Shown in pieces: positions 1-5,209 of a stretch of DNA of 10,823 bases. Below the pieces are notes generated by a model. The model ran no database searches. It was not told where the DNA came from and saw only the letters and a list, made by a program, of their open reading frames with translations. The stretch is from Alphaproteobacteria bacterium (GTDB lineage: Bacteria; Pseudomonadota; Alphaproteobacteria; Puniceispirillales; Puniceispirillaceae): contig JADHLK010000039.1 in NCBI GenBank assembly GCA_016780695.1, positions 1-10,823 of the forward strand, in the 5' to 3' direction. How positions within the stretch are numbered: the first letter of the stretch is position 1; each line of letters begins with the position of its first letter. A program made the position numbers and the translations under genes.

Positions 1-122
1 GCTTTGCCGGTCTCGGCCAGAACAATCCGGCAGCGTTGCGAGCAGCTGGACATGGAGGCGTGCCAAAGATGCAGCCCGGTCAGGGATTTCAGCGTTTCAT
101 CCTGTGGTTCTATCTGCGGCAT
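1..122 (-). CDS. Glutathione S-transferase-like protein, N-terminal fragment (runs off left edge)
   Basis: The first 40 codons of a gene are visible, starting at the ATG at 122, with a GGGGAGGGAG ribosome binding site just upstream. After a short leader of about 16 residues the translation reads LHLWHASMSSCSQRCRIVLA, then ETGK. This resembles the opening beta-strand, active-site loop and first helix of the GST N-terminal thioredoxin fold, where a Ser/Cys-containing loop of the type S-x-C-S-Q-x-x-R precedes a helix ending in LAE-x-G. Family knowledge: such proteins bind glutathione and catalyse conjugation, thioether or ether cleavage, or isomerisation. It lies 63 nt downstream of the BKACE gene on the same strand, so it is probably the last visible member of the catabolic operon. 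Only about one sixth of a typical 200-250-residue GST is present, so the subclass and substrate cannot be judged. Another thioredoxin-fold protein is possible but less likely. Confidence 0.68.
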   Translation of the reverse strand, partial: MPQIEPQDETLKSLTGLHLWHASMSSCSQRCRIVLAETGK

Positions 123-140
123 TCTCTGGCTCCCTCCCCA

Positions 141-204
141 AAAATTCACCCGGTCAAAATTTTACCCAGTCAAAAATTTACCCAGTCAGAAATTCACCCG
201 ATCA
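141..204. repeat. Four tandem 16-bp imperfect repeats across the BKACE 3' end
   Basis: Read on the minus strand, four head-to-tail 16-bp units follow each other without gaps: TGATCGGGTGAATTTC (204-189), TGACTGGGTAAATTTT (188-173), TGACTGGGTAAAATTT (172-157) and TGACCGGGTGAATTTT (156-141). The consensus is TGAYYGGGTRAATTTY. The first unit encodes the last residues of BKACE, and the second begins with its TGA stop codon at 188-186. The other units fill the gap to the GST-like gene. Because 16 is not a multiple of three, the copies change reading frame. The array looks like slipped-strand duplication of a gene end, although a protein-binding array cannot be excluded. Confidence 0.85.
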
Positions 205-1118
205 CTGCCTTTCAAATCCAGCATCTCGCGCGCCTCATCCGGGCTGGCGACCTGGCTGCCCAAATCCTCTATGATACGGCGGATTTTTGCAACCTGCTGG
301 GCATTATGTTCCGCCAGCTGGCCGCGCGTGATAAACAGGCTGTCCTCCAGCCCGACCCGCACATTGCCGCCCAACTGGCTGGCGGTTGTCGCCAGCCCCA
401 TCTGGGCCCCGCCCGCGCCCAGCACGGACCAGATATAATTATCCCCAAACAGGCGGTCAGCCGTGCGCTTCATAAAAATCAAATTATCCACTTCCGGCCC
501 GATACCGCCCAATATACCAAAAATAAACTGGATAAAGACAGGCGGTTTGAACAGCCCGCTATCCATGCAGAATTTCAGATTATACAGATGCCCAACATCA
601 TAGCATTCATGCTCAAACTTGATCTGGTGCGGGCCCAGCGTTGTGGCAACCTTTTCAATATCGGCAAAGGTATTGCGGAAAATATAGCTGTCCGAATTGG
701 CGACATACTCCTTTTCCCAGTCAAATTTCCATTCCTCATGGCGCTTGGCCAGCGGATGAAAGGAAAAATTCATCGACCCCATATTCAGCGAACACATTTC
801 CGGCGAGAAGCCCAAGGCCGGGGCAATGCGATCCTCAATCGTGGTTTTCAGACTGCCGCCGGTCGAGATGTTAATCACCGCCTCACTGGCCTGTTTGATG
901 CGCGGCAGAAAAGCCCCGAAATGATCCGGGTCCAGCGAGACAGACCCATCTTCCGGGTTGCGCGCATGAAGGTGCAGGATACTGGCCCCGGCCTCAGCCG
1001 CCGCAATCGCCTGACCAGCAATATCATCAGCCCTATAGGGCAGCGCATCCGACATTGTGGGTGTGTGAATCGCCCCGGTTACCGCACAGGTAATAATCGT
1101 CTTGTTCTGCTTTGCCAT
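186..1118 (-). CDS. BKACE family beta-keto acid cleavage enzyme (DUF849; 3-keto-5-aminohexanoate cleavage enzyme-like)
   Basis: This is a 310-residue protein of normal length for the BKACE (DUF849, PF05853) family. These zinc-dependent TIM-barrel enzymes condense a beta-keto acid with acetyl-CoA and split it into acetoacetate plus a new acyl-CoA. Visible hallmarks are the N-terminal strand IITCAVTGA (residues 8-16), the zinc-ligand motif HLHAR with His49 and His51, the STGG loop (85-88), and the C-terminal RVGLED segment with Glu258, which matches the third ligand of the characterised enzyme Kce. Residues that set substrate choice cannot be read reliably by eye, so the keto acid is unknown. 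The ATG at 1118 follows a strong AAAGGGGG ribosome binding site and lies 18 nt after the stop of the dehydrogenase gene, so the two are very probably co-transcribed and act in consecutive steps. Its last codons lie inside a 16-bp tandem repeat. Family assignment is very secure; reaction partners are inferred. Confidence 0.93.
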   Translation of the reverse strand: MAKQNKTIITCAVTGAIHTPTMSDALPYRADDIAGQAIAAAEAGASILHLHARNPEDGSVSLDPDHFGAFLPRIKQASEAVINISTGGSLKTTIEDRIAPALGFSPEMCSLNMGSMNFSFHPLAKRHEEWKFDWEKEYVANSDSYIFRNTFADIEKVATTLGPHQIKFEHECYDVGHLYNLKFCMDSGLFKPPVFIQFIFGILGGIGPEVDNLIFMKRTADRLFGDNYIWSVLGAGGAQMGLATTASQLGGNVRVGLEDSLFITRGQLAEHNAQQVAKIRRIIEDLGSQVASPDEAREMLDLKGSDRVNF

Positions 1119-1136
1119 GACAGCACCCCCTTTTTT

Positions 1137-2075
1137 TCAGTGATTGCCGGTATCCCCGCCAGATTCAGATTTTTTCTGCCAGCTGAGCAGATAGTCGGTC
1201 ATCTGCCGGCGCACCTGCTCCGGCGCGCCCTCTGGCCAGTGGCGAAACCCCTCGCCGGTTTTCATGCCCAGCTTGCCCGCCGCAACCAGCTGCACCAGAT
1301 AGTCCGACGGCCCGTCCTGCCGGTCCAAATCGAACAGGACCTGTTGATGAATATCAAGGGTCAGATCGGTGCCAACCAGATCCGCATTTTCCAGCGGGCC
1401 CAGCACCGCCAGACGGCGGCCAAAGCTGGATTTGACCACTTTGTCCACCGCCTCGGCATCACAGACCCCATTGGCCACCAGCGCAATCGCCTCGCGCCAG
1501 AGCGCGTGCTGCAGCCGGTTGCCGATAAAGCCCGGAATATCTTTTTTCACCTCGACCGCGGTCTTGCCGATACTCTCCAGCAGCGCGATCATCCTTGCTA
1601 TCGCGGCCGGATCACTCTGCTCAATAGCCACCACCTCCACCAGCGGAATCAAAAAGGGCGGGTTCCACCAATGGGTTCCCATGGCGCGGCCCTTTTTTGC
1701 CAGCGGCTCCATAATTTGGGTGATCGGCATGACCGAGGTATTGGAGGCCAGCAGGGCCGCGGCCGGGGCCGCCTGTTCAATCTCGGCAAACAGCTGCTGC
1801 TTGAGGGCCATTTTCTCCGGGGCCGCCTCAAAAACCATCTCAGCTGAGCTGACACAATCCGCCAGCGAGCTGGCCTGGCGCACCCGCCCCAGACTCTCGG
1901 CTATATCGCTTGGCCCGGCCCCCAATAGCTGCAGGCTCTGGGTGATCCGCTCCGGCAGGGCAGCCAGCGAGTCAGCCAGCGGGTCCCAGACCGCAACTGC
2001 ATGGCCGGCACGGGCAAAGCTCAGCGCAATGCCATGACCCATCAGCCCGGCCCCTATCACCGCTATGTGTGGCAT
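1137..2075 (-). CDS. 3-hydroxyacyl-CoA dehydrogenase family NAD-dependent oxidoreductase
   Basis: The 312-residue product has the two-domain layout of the 3HCDH family. An N-terminal Rossmann fold carries the dinucleotide motif GAGLMG (residues 8-13), with Asp31 after the second strand, which suggests NAD rather than NADP. A C-terminal helical domain runs from about residue 180. Catalytic positions agree with human HAD in identity and spacing: Ser114, His135 (in GTHWWNPP), Glu147 (in LVEVV, 12 residues after the His) and Asn186 (in GFIGNR). The family oxidises 3-hydroxy groups to 3-keto groups on acyl-CoAs, carnitine or gulonate-type acids. The WWNPP variant in place of the FFNP of fatty-acid enzymes points to a small-acid branch. 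Placed directly before BKACE, it most likely makes the beta-keto acid that BKACE cleaves, much as carnitine dehydrogenase feeds its BKACE. The ATG at 2075 has an AGGAG sequence 9 nt upstream and begins 12 nt after the SDR stop. The exact substrate is unknown. Confidence 0.92.
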   Translation of the reverse strand: MPHIAVIGAGLMGHGIALSFARAGHAVAVWDPLADSLAALPERITQSLQLLGAGPSDIAESLGRVRQASSLADCVSSAEMVFEAAPEKMALKQQLFAEIEQAAPAAALLASNTSVMPITQIMEPLAKKGRAMGTHWWNPPFLIPLVEVVAIEQSDPAAIARMIALLESIGKTAVEVKKDIPGFIGNRLQHALWREAIALVANGVCDAEAVDKVVKSSFGRRLAVLGPLENADLVGTDLTLDIHQQVLFDLDRQDGPSDYLVQLVAAGKLGMKTGEGFRHWPEGAPEQVRRQMTDYLLSWQKKSESGGDTGNH

Positions 2076-2087
2076 GGCACCTATCTC

Positions 2088-2903
2088 CTATCCGGCGGTA
2101 TAGCCGCCATCTGCATAGAGGATATGACCGGTATAGAAATCCGAGGCAGAAGAGGCCAGAAACAGCAGCGGGCCTGCCAAATCCTCCGGCTCTCCCAGCC
2201 GCCCTTTTGGCACCCGCGCCAGAAAGCCGGATCGCACCGCCTTGGCATTGTCTGTTTCCTCAAACATCCAGGCCGTCAGCGGTGAGCGAAACACCGTCGG
2301 GGCAATCGCATTCACCGTGATACCGGTCGGGCCCAGCTCACAGCCCAGCGCCTTGGTAATCCCGTCCACCGCAGATTTTGACGCACAATAGGCGGTATAG
2401 CCAGCCGGATGCCCCAGCAGGCCGCGCGCTGAAGACATCAGCACAATCTTGCCACCTTGCCCCTGGGCTTTCATTTGCCGGGTCGCGGCGCGGGCGCACA
2501 GCCAGCTCTGCGTCACATTGGCATCCATCACTTTCAGGAAATCCGCCTCCTGCATTTCGTCAATTTTTGACACGATATTCAGGCCCGATGCGACAACCAG
2601 AATATCGAGACTGCCAAAATCCTGCACCGCCAGCGCAACCATCTCATCACAAGCCTGTTCACTGTCGGGCCTTTTGGTGATCTCGCTCACCTCAGCCCCC
2701 AGCGCCCGGCATTCCTCAGCTGTTTTGGCCAGCGCCTCAGCATTGCCCGCGGCCAGCACCAGCTTTGCCCCGGCCCCGGCCAGAGTCAGCGCGGCCACCC
2801 GCCCGAACGCCCCGGATGCACCGGTGATCAAAGCGGTCTTGCCAGCCACGGTAAACAGCGCGGACGGGTTGGCAAAGGCTGAATTATCCGCAGATTGTGA
2901 CAT
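2088..2903 (-). CDS. Short-chain dehydrogenase/reductase (SDR, classical type)
   Basis: This 271-residue classical SDR has the cofactor motif TGASGAFG (residues 27-34), an active-site Asn in DANVTQ (Asn129), a catalytic Ser at 158 in LMSSARG, and the YxxxK pair Tyr172/Lys176 in AYCASK. The conserved ending LYADGGYTAG is also present. It would oxidise or reduce a hydroxyl/keto group using NAD(P)(H). The residues after the second beta-strand (AAGNAEAL) contain no obvious NADP-selective arginine pair and no clear acidic NAD-selective residue, so the cofactor is not assigned. The ATG at 2903 is preceded by an exact AGGAGGT Shine-Dalgarno at 7 nt, among the strongest in the window, which suggests high translation. 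It lies between the cupin and the HAD-like gene on the same strand, so it probably acts on a pathway alcohol before BKACE cleavage. The family is certain; the substrate is not. Confidence 0.93.
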   Translation of the reverse strand: MSQSADNSAFANPSALFTVAGKTALITGASGAFGRVAALTLAGAGAKLVLAAGNAEALAKTAEECRALGAEVSEITKRPDSEQACDEMVALAVQDFGSLDILVVASGLNIVSKIDEMQEADFLKVMDANVTQSWLCARAATRQMKAQGQGGKIVLMSSARGLLGHPAGYTAYCASKSAVDGITKALGCELGPTGITVNAIAPTVFRSPLTAWMFEETDNAKAVRSGFLARVPKGRLGEPEDLAGPLLFLASSASDFYTGHILYADGGYTAG

Positions 2904-2985
2904 GGTTAAACCTCCTCTTCTGTCTGGCTGGCTCTGCTGTCCGGCTCTTCTGTCTGTTTGGCCAGCTGGCCCCTGCGTGACCCCT
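2904..2985 (-). other. Intercistronic spacer with 12-bp palindrome and short direct repeat
   Basis: This 82-nt spacer between the cupin and SDR genes is the longest gap inside the first five genes of the catabolic operon. It holds a perfect 12-bp palindrome, GGCCAGCTGGCC, at 2960-2971, and a 12-bp direct repeat, CTCTTCTGTCTG, at 2915-2926 and 2945-2956 (30 bp apart). The SDR ribosome binding site overlaps the first repeat copy. No clear terminator (stem plus T-tract) or sigma-70 promoter was recognised, so read-through is expected. The spacer could affect mRNA processing or relative expression, but nothing in the sequence proves this. Confidence 0.45.
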
Positions 2986-3330
2986 TTAGCTGGCAGGCGG
3001 ATAGGGAATCACCACCAGCATCACACAGACATGATTGCTGCGATTTTCAATGGTTCTCACCTCATCCGGTGCGATGGTGCAGCTGTCATATTTGCCCAGC
3101 ACCGTCTCCTCACCATCAATGATGACAGTCATTTCCCCTTCCAGCACGATATAGACCTTTTCAAAAACCGTGCTGTCCGGGCCGGCCCCGCCACCGGGCA
3201 GAAACTGGCTGAGGCCGACCCATTGATTTTCCGGCCCGCCCTCTTCAAACCCCTGCAACCGCAACCCGGTAACGCCCCAATGATTGGGCGCGTCATAGGG
3301 CTGGGCCTCGGCAAATCGTTTCAGCTTCAT
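2986..3330 (-). CDS. Small single-domain cupin protein lacking canonical metal ligands
   Basis: The 114-residue product is one cupin beta-barrel (PF07883-like). The second half of cupin motif 1 is clear as VYIVLEGEMTVIIDGEE (residues 59-75), and motif 2 falls around GKYDSCTIAPDEVRTIEN (79-96). The usual metal-binding residues seem to be replaced: the HxH-x(3)-E positions fall on Asp52, Thr54 and Lys58, and the motif-2 histidine falls on Thr93. It is therefore unlikely to be a standard Fe/Mn cupin dioxygenase. It may be a metal-free isomerase or lyase, a binding protein, or use other ligands. Its ATG overlaps the stop codon of the cyclase gene by one base (TGATG at 3332-3328), so translation is probably coupled and the two proteins may work on the same intermediate. 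The fold is fairly secure; the function is unknown. Confidence 0.85.
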   Translation of the reverse strand: MKLKRFAEAQPYDAPNHWGVTGLRLQGFEEGGPENQWVGLSQFLPGGGAGPDSTVFEKVYIVLEGEMTVIIDGEETVLGKYDSCTIAPDEVRTIENRSNHVCVMLVVIPYPPAS

Positions 3331-4169
3331 CAGAAATCCTCTCCGGCTTCGATCCGGTAGGACTGGTTCTTGTCCATCATCGCAACCAGACGGATGATAC
3401 AGCCATCGCCACGATCCCAGTTCCAGGGGAAGAAGGCAAAGGTGCAGCGCTTGCCGGTTACCGCATCCAAATCACCGCCGACATTTTCAATCCCCAAAAT
3501 ACCATTGGTGAACAGCTTTTGATGCACCGGCTCCCACTCAGGAAAATCATCCTTCCAGTCGCGCCCGCCAGACCATTCAAAATATTCCGCTTCCAGATGC
3601 GGCAGGATGGGGCCATTGCGCTGTGGGCCGATGGCGGTTGCCAGCGGGTGATCATTGGCCTGGGTATCATGGCCCACAACCTTAATCCCCTTTTCCACCA
3701 TCCAGTCAGCCGCCGAGGGAACCAGACCCGGGCAATAGGGGAAATAGTCGCCATCCTCATAAACCTTGTGCCAGCCGGTATTGATGATCAGCACATCATT
3801 CTTGCGAATCGCATGGCCACACGCCTTTTCCAGATCATCTGCGGTGATCGGCTCCCATTTCTTTTTCGGGATCGAGACTACCAGACCAGAGCCGAAGAAA
3901 TGCGGCAGCGGCACCTCATCAATAAAGGGTGTGCCCTGAACCACATGGGCCGGCGCATCAATATGTGTGGTCACATGCATGGTTGTGGTGATTGTCTGGC
4001 TGAGCACGCCGGATTTGGCCATATAATGCTTGCGCTCGATCTGGACATCACGGAAATAGGGCCAGTTCGGACATTGAAATCCATAGCGATGACTGAGATT
4101 GTAAAATTCAATCCCCATATCATTATTGGTGTTTTCCTGAAACTCAATCCCGCGCACAGTGATGGTCAT
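3330..4169 (-). CDS. Cyclase/kynurenine formamidase-like metal-dependent hydrolase (PF04199)
   Basis: This 279-residue protein belongs to the cyclase family, which includes kynurenine formamidase and isatin hydrolase. The metal-binding signature HVTTHIDAPAH is at residues 65-75 (His65, His69, Asp71, His75 visible). Downstream come the conserved VLIINTGW strand (126-133), VVGHDTQANDHPLAT (164-178) and a GIENVGG segment (226-232) that may contribute a further acidic residue near the site. Family members use Mn or Zn to hydrolyse amide or lactam bonds; an N-acyl, lactam or lactone substrate would fit but is not shown. There is no signal peptide, so it is cytoplasmic. The ATG at 4169 has an AGGGAG ribosome binding site about 8 nt upstream; an internal Met at residue 18 is a weaker alternative start. 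It is the first gene of the catabolic operon, directly downstream of the proposed IclR-controlled promoter, so it probably performs an early step. Confidence 0.92.
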   Translation of the reverse strand: MTITVRGIEFQENTNNDMGIEFYNLSHRYGFQCPNWPYFRDVQIERKHYMAKSGVLSQTITTTMHVTTHIDAPAHVVQGTPFIDEVPLPHFFGSGLVVSIPKKKWEPITADDLEKACGHAIRKNDVLIINTGWHKVYEDGDYFPYCPGLVPSAADWMVEKGIKVVGHDTQANDHPLATAIGPQRNGPILPHLEAEYFEWSGGRDWKDDFPEWEPVHQKLFTNGILGIENVGGDLDAVTGKRCTFAFFPWNWDRGDGCIIRLVAMMDKNQSYRIEAGEDF

Positions 4170-4206
4170 TTTTCGGCTCCCTGGAAAATGATTCGATTAT
4201 TTCACT

Positions 4207-4240
4207 TGTATCACCATATGATGATTGTGTATCACATTGC
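4207..4240. promoter_or_regulatory. Candidate regulator operator: two TGTATCAC boxes 21 bp apart
   Basis: TGTATCAC occurs at 4207-4214 and again at 4228-4235, as direct repeats exactly 21 bp apart (about two helical turns, the same face of DNA). The second copy is part of TGTATCACATTGC (4228-4240) and of a short inverted repeat TGTG-TAT-CACA (4226-4236). The same 13-mer lies upstream of livG at 10122-10134. The boxes sit between the divergent iclR and cyclase genes and overlap the proposed catabolic promoter. IclR-family proteins often control divergent neighbours, so IclR is the natural candidate, but binding is inferred. Confidence 0.5.
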
Positions 4241-4246
4241 AGTCAA
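4218..4246 (-). promoter_or_regulatory. Candidate sigma-70 promoter of the catabolic operon
   Basis: On the minus strand a TTGACT box at 4246-4241 matches five of six bases of the -35 consensus. A CATCAT box at 4223-4218 matches four of six bases of the -10 consensus, at the ideal 17-nt spacing. Transcription would start around 4211, giving a leader of roughly 40 nt before the cyclase ATG. The 17-nt spacer holds the whole TGTATCACATTGC element, so a protein bound there would block RNA polymerase. This is a consensus match by eye and not evidence of a start site. Confidence 0.42.
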
Positions 4247-4290
4247 GGCGAATCCTCCCTTGCAGCAATGAAAATCAGAGCTTTGTATCG

Positions 4291-4311
4291 GATAGCGGGT
4301 TTCGTGCTATC
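4291..4311 (+). promoter_or_regulatory. Inverted repeat in the iclR leader
   Basis: GATAGC (4291-4296) and GCTATC (4306-4311) form a 6-bp inverted repeat with a 9-nt spacer. It ends 17 nt before the iclR ATG and just before its AAAGGG ribosome binding site. It could be an autoregulatory operator or a weak leader hairpin affecting translation. It does not resemble the TGTATCAC boxes. No strong sigma-70 promoter was recognised for iclR; the best pair, TTGCAG at 4260-4265 and TTGTAT at 4283-4288 with 17-nt spacing, is weak at -10. Confidence 0.3.
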
Positions 4312-4328
4312 GCAAAGGGCCAGCCAGA

Positions 4329-5081
4329 ATGAAAAAAAAGACAGACAGCCAGCCGATTCAAGTCATTTCCCGCGCCGCCTCTATCTTGCGTGTTCTGGGT
4401 GAGGATACAGGCGGTCTCAGCCTTGGCCAGATTGCCGGGCGGGTGAATTTGCCTCGCTCTACGGTGCAGCGAATCATCGCCGCGCTGAATAGCGAGCATC
4501 TGGTATCAGTGGGTCAGCGGGCAGGACGTATCCAGCTGGGCCCGGCGATACGCCATTTGGCTGGCCAGTCGCGCCTGTCTGATCCGGAAATACTGACCAC
4601 CGCGCTGGCGGCGATTTCCAACCGCACGGGAGAGACGGTTGATCTGGCGATTCTGGATGGCAATGCCATGCTGTTCATTGACCAGATTGTGGGGCGCCAC
4701 CGCTTGCGGGCCGTTTCTGAAACGGGTGAGCATTTTCCCCTGACCAGCACCGCCAATGGCAAGGCGAGCCTGGCATTGCTGCCGCGAGAGACTGCGCTGA
4801 ATCTGGCGCGTGCAGAATTGAGTGAAACCGGCAAGCTGCAGACCGCCAAGCTGGATCATCTGCTTGAGGAGCTGGAGGGCATAACCCAAACCGGCCTGGC
4901 TTTTGACCGCGGTGAACATACCGAAGGAATATCCGCCGCCGGCTTTGCCATCACCGACAGTAACGGGCGCATCTATGCGATTTCCATTCCGGTTCCCAGC
5001 ACCCGCTTTACTGCCAGACAGACGCTGATCACAGAGGTGTTGCTGGAATGGCGCCAACGCCTGAACAATCAGATGAAATAG
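4329..5081 (+). CDS. IclR-family transcriptional regulator
   Basis: The 250-residue product has the standard IclR layout and length. A winged helix-turn-helix lies at about residues 9-70, with the recognition helix around PRSTVQRIIAAL (42-53). It is followed by the GAF-like effector domain, including the conserved TANGKASLALL stretch (141-151) and the ISAAGFAITDSNGRIYAISI segment (201-220). Members are homodimeric or tetrameric repressors or activators of catabolic operons that respond to small organic acids, often pathway intermediates. The ATG at 4329 has AAAGGG about 9 nt upstream. The gene is transcribed away from the catabolic operon and converges on the substrate-binding protein gene. 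Its position, and the shared 13-bp element in front of both catabolic and transport operons, make it the likely regulator of the whole island. The family is certain; the effector, sign of control and operator are inferred. Confidence 0.95.
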   Translation: MKKKTDSQPIQVISRAASILRVLGEDTGGLSLGQIAGRVNLPRSTVQRIIAALNSEHLVSVGQRAGRIQLGPAIRHLAGQSRLSDPEILTTALAAISNRTGETVDLAILDGNAMLFIDQIVGRHRLRAVSETGEHFPLTSTANGKASLALLPRETALNLARAELSETGKLQTAKLDHLLEELEGITQTGLAFDRGEHTEGISAAGFAITDSNGRIYAISIPVPSTRFTARQTLITEVLLEWRQRLNNQMK

Positions 5082-5129
5082 TCGCCAGCCTGTCAGCCGG
5101 ATGCGTCTGACTATACCGAAAATATAAAA

Positions 5130-5169
5130 AAACCTGCACCGCGATATGCCAGTGCAGGTTTATTTTTTC
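5130..5169. terminator. Bidirectional rho-independent terminator between convergent genes
   Basis: A perfect 10-bp stem, AAACCTGCAC (5130-5139) with GTGCAGGTTT (5152-5161), encloses a 12-nt loop. On the plus strand it is followed by ATTTTTTC, which would end iclR transcripts. On the minus strand it is followed by a run of T ending in ATATT, which would end the transporter operon after the substrate-binding protein. It lies 48 nt after the iclR stop and 48 nt after the binding-protein stop, so it serves both directions. Confidence 0.88.
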
Positions 5170-5202
5170 TGCAGGTTTATTTTTTCTGCAGTTTATTTTT
5201 TC
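5154..5202. repeat. 17-bp tandem duplication of the terminator 3' arm and T-tract
   Basis: GCAGGTTTATTTTTTCT occurs at 5154-5170 and again, identical, at 5171-5187. A third copy lacking one G and the last T follows at 5188-5202. Each unit repeats the 3' half of the terminator stem plus its T-tract. The second copy can still pair with the AAACCTGC part of the left arm, so alternative hairpins with longer loops are possible. The two exact copies point to recent slippage. Confidence 0.88.
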
Positions 5203-5209
5203 GGGCCGC

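Noticed and set aside
141..204. A minimal CRISPR array
   Set aside because: The 16-bp units are contiguous with no unique spacers, are imperfect, and no cas gene is present.
36..1847. A 603-codon open frame on the plus strand
   Set aside because: It lies antisense to the BKACE and HAD genes, both of which show clear catalytic motifs. The translation is rich in Arg, His and Gln and has no recognisable domain, as expected for a mirror frame of GC-rich genes.
1137..2075. Assigning the HAD/BKACE pair to carnitine degradation
   Set aside because: The pair fits, but the WWNPP motif, the cyclase/cupin/SDR/GST neighbours and a HAAT importer do not match that locus. Without residue-level comparison the substrate is left open.
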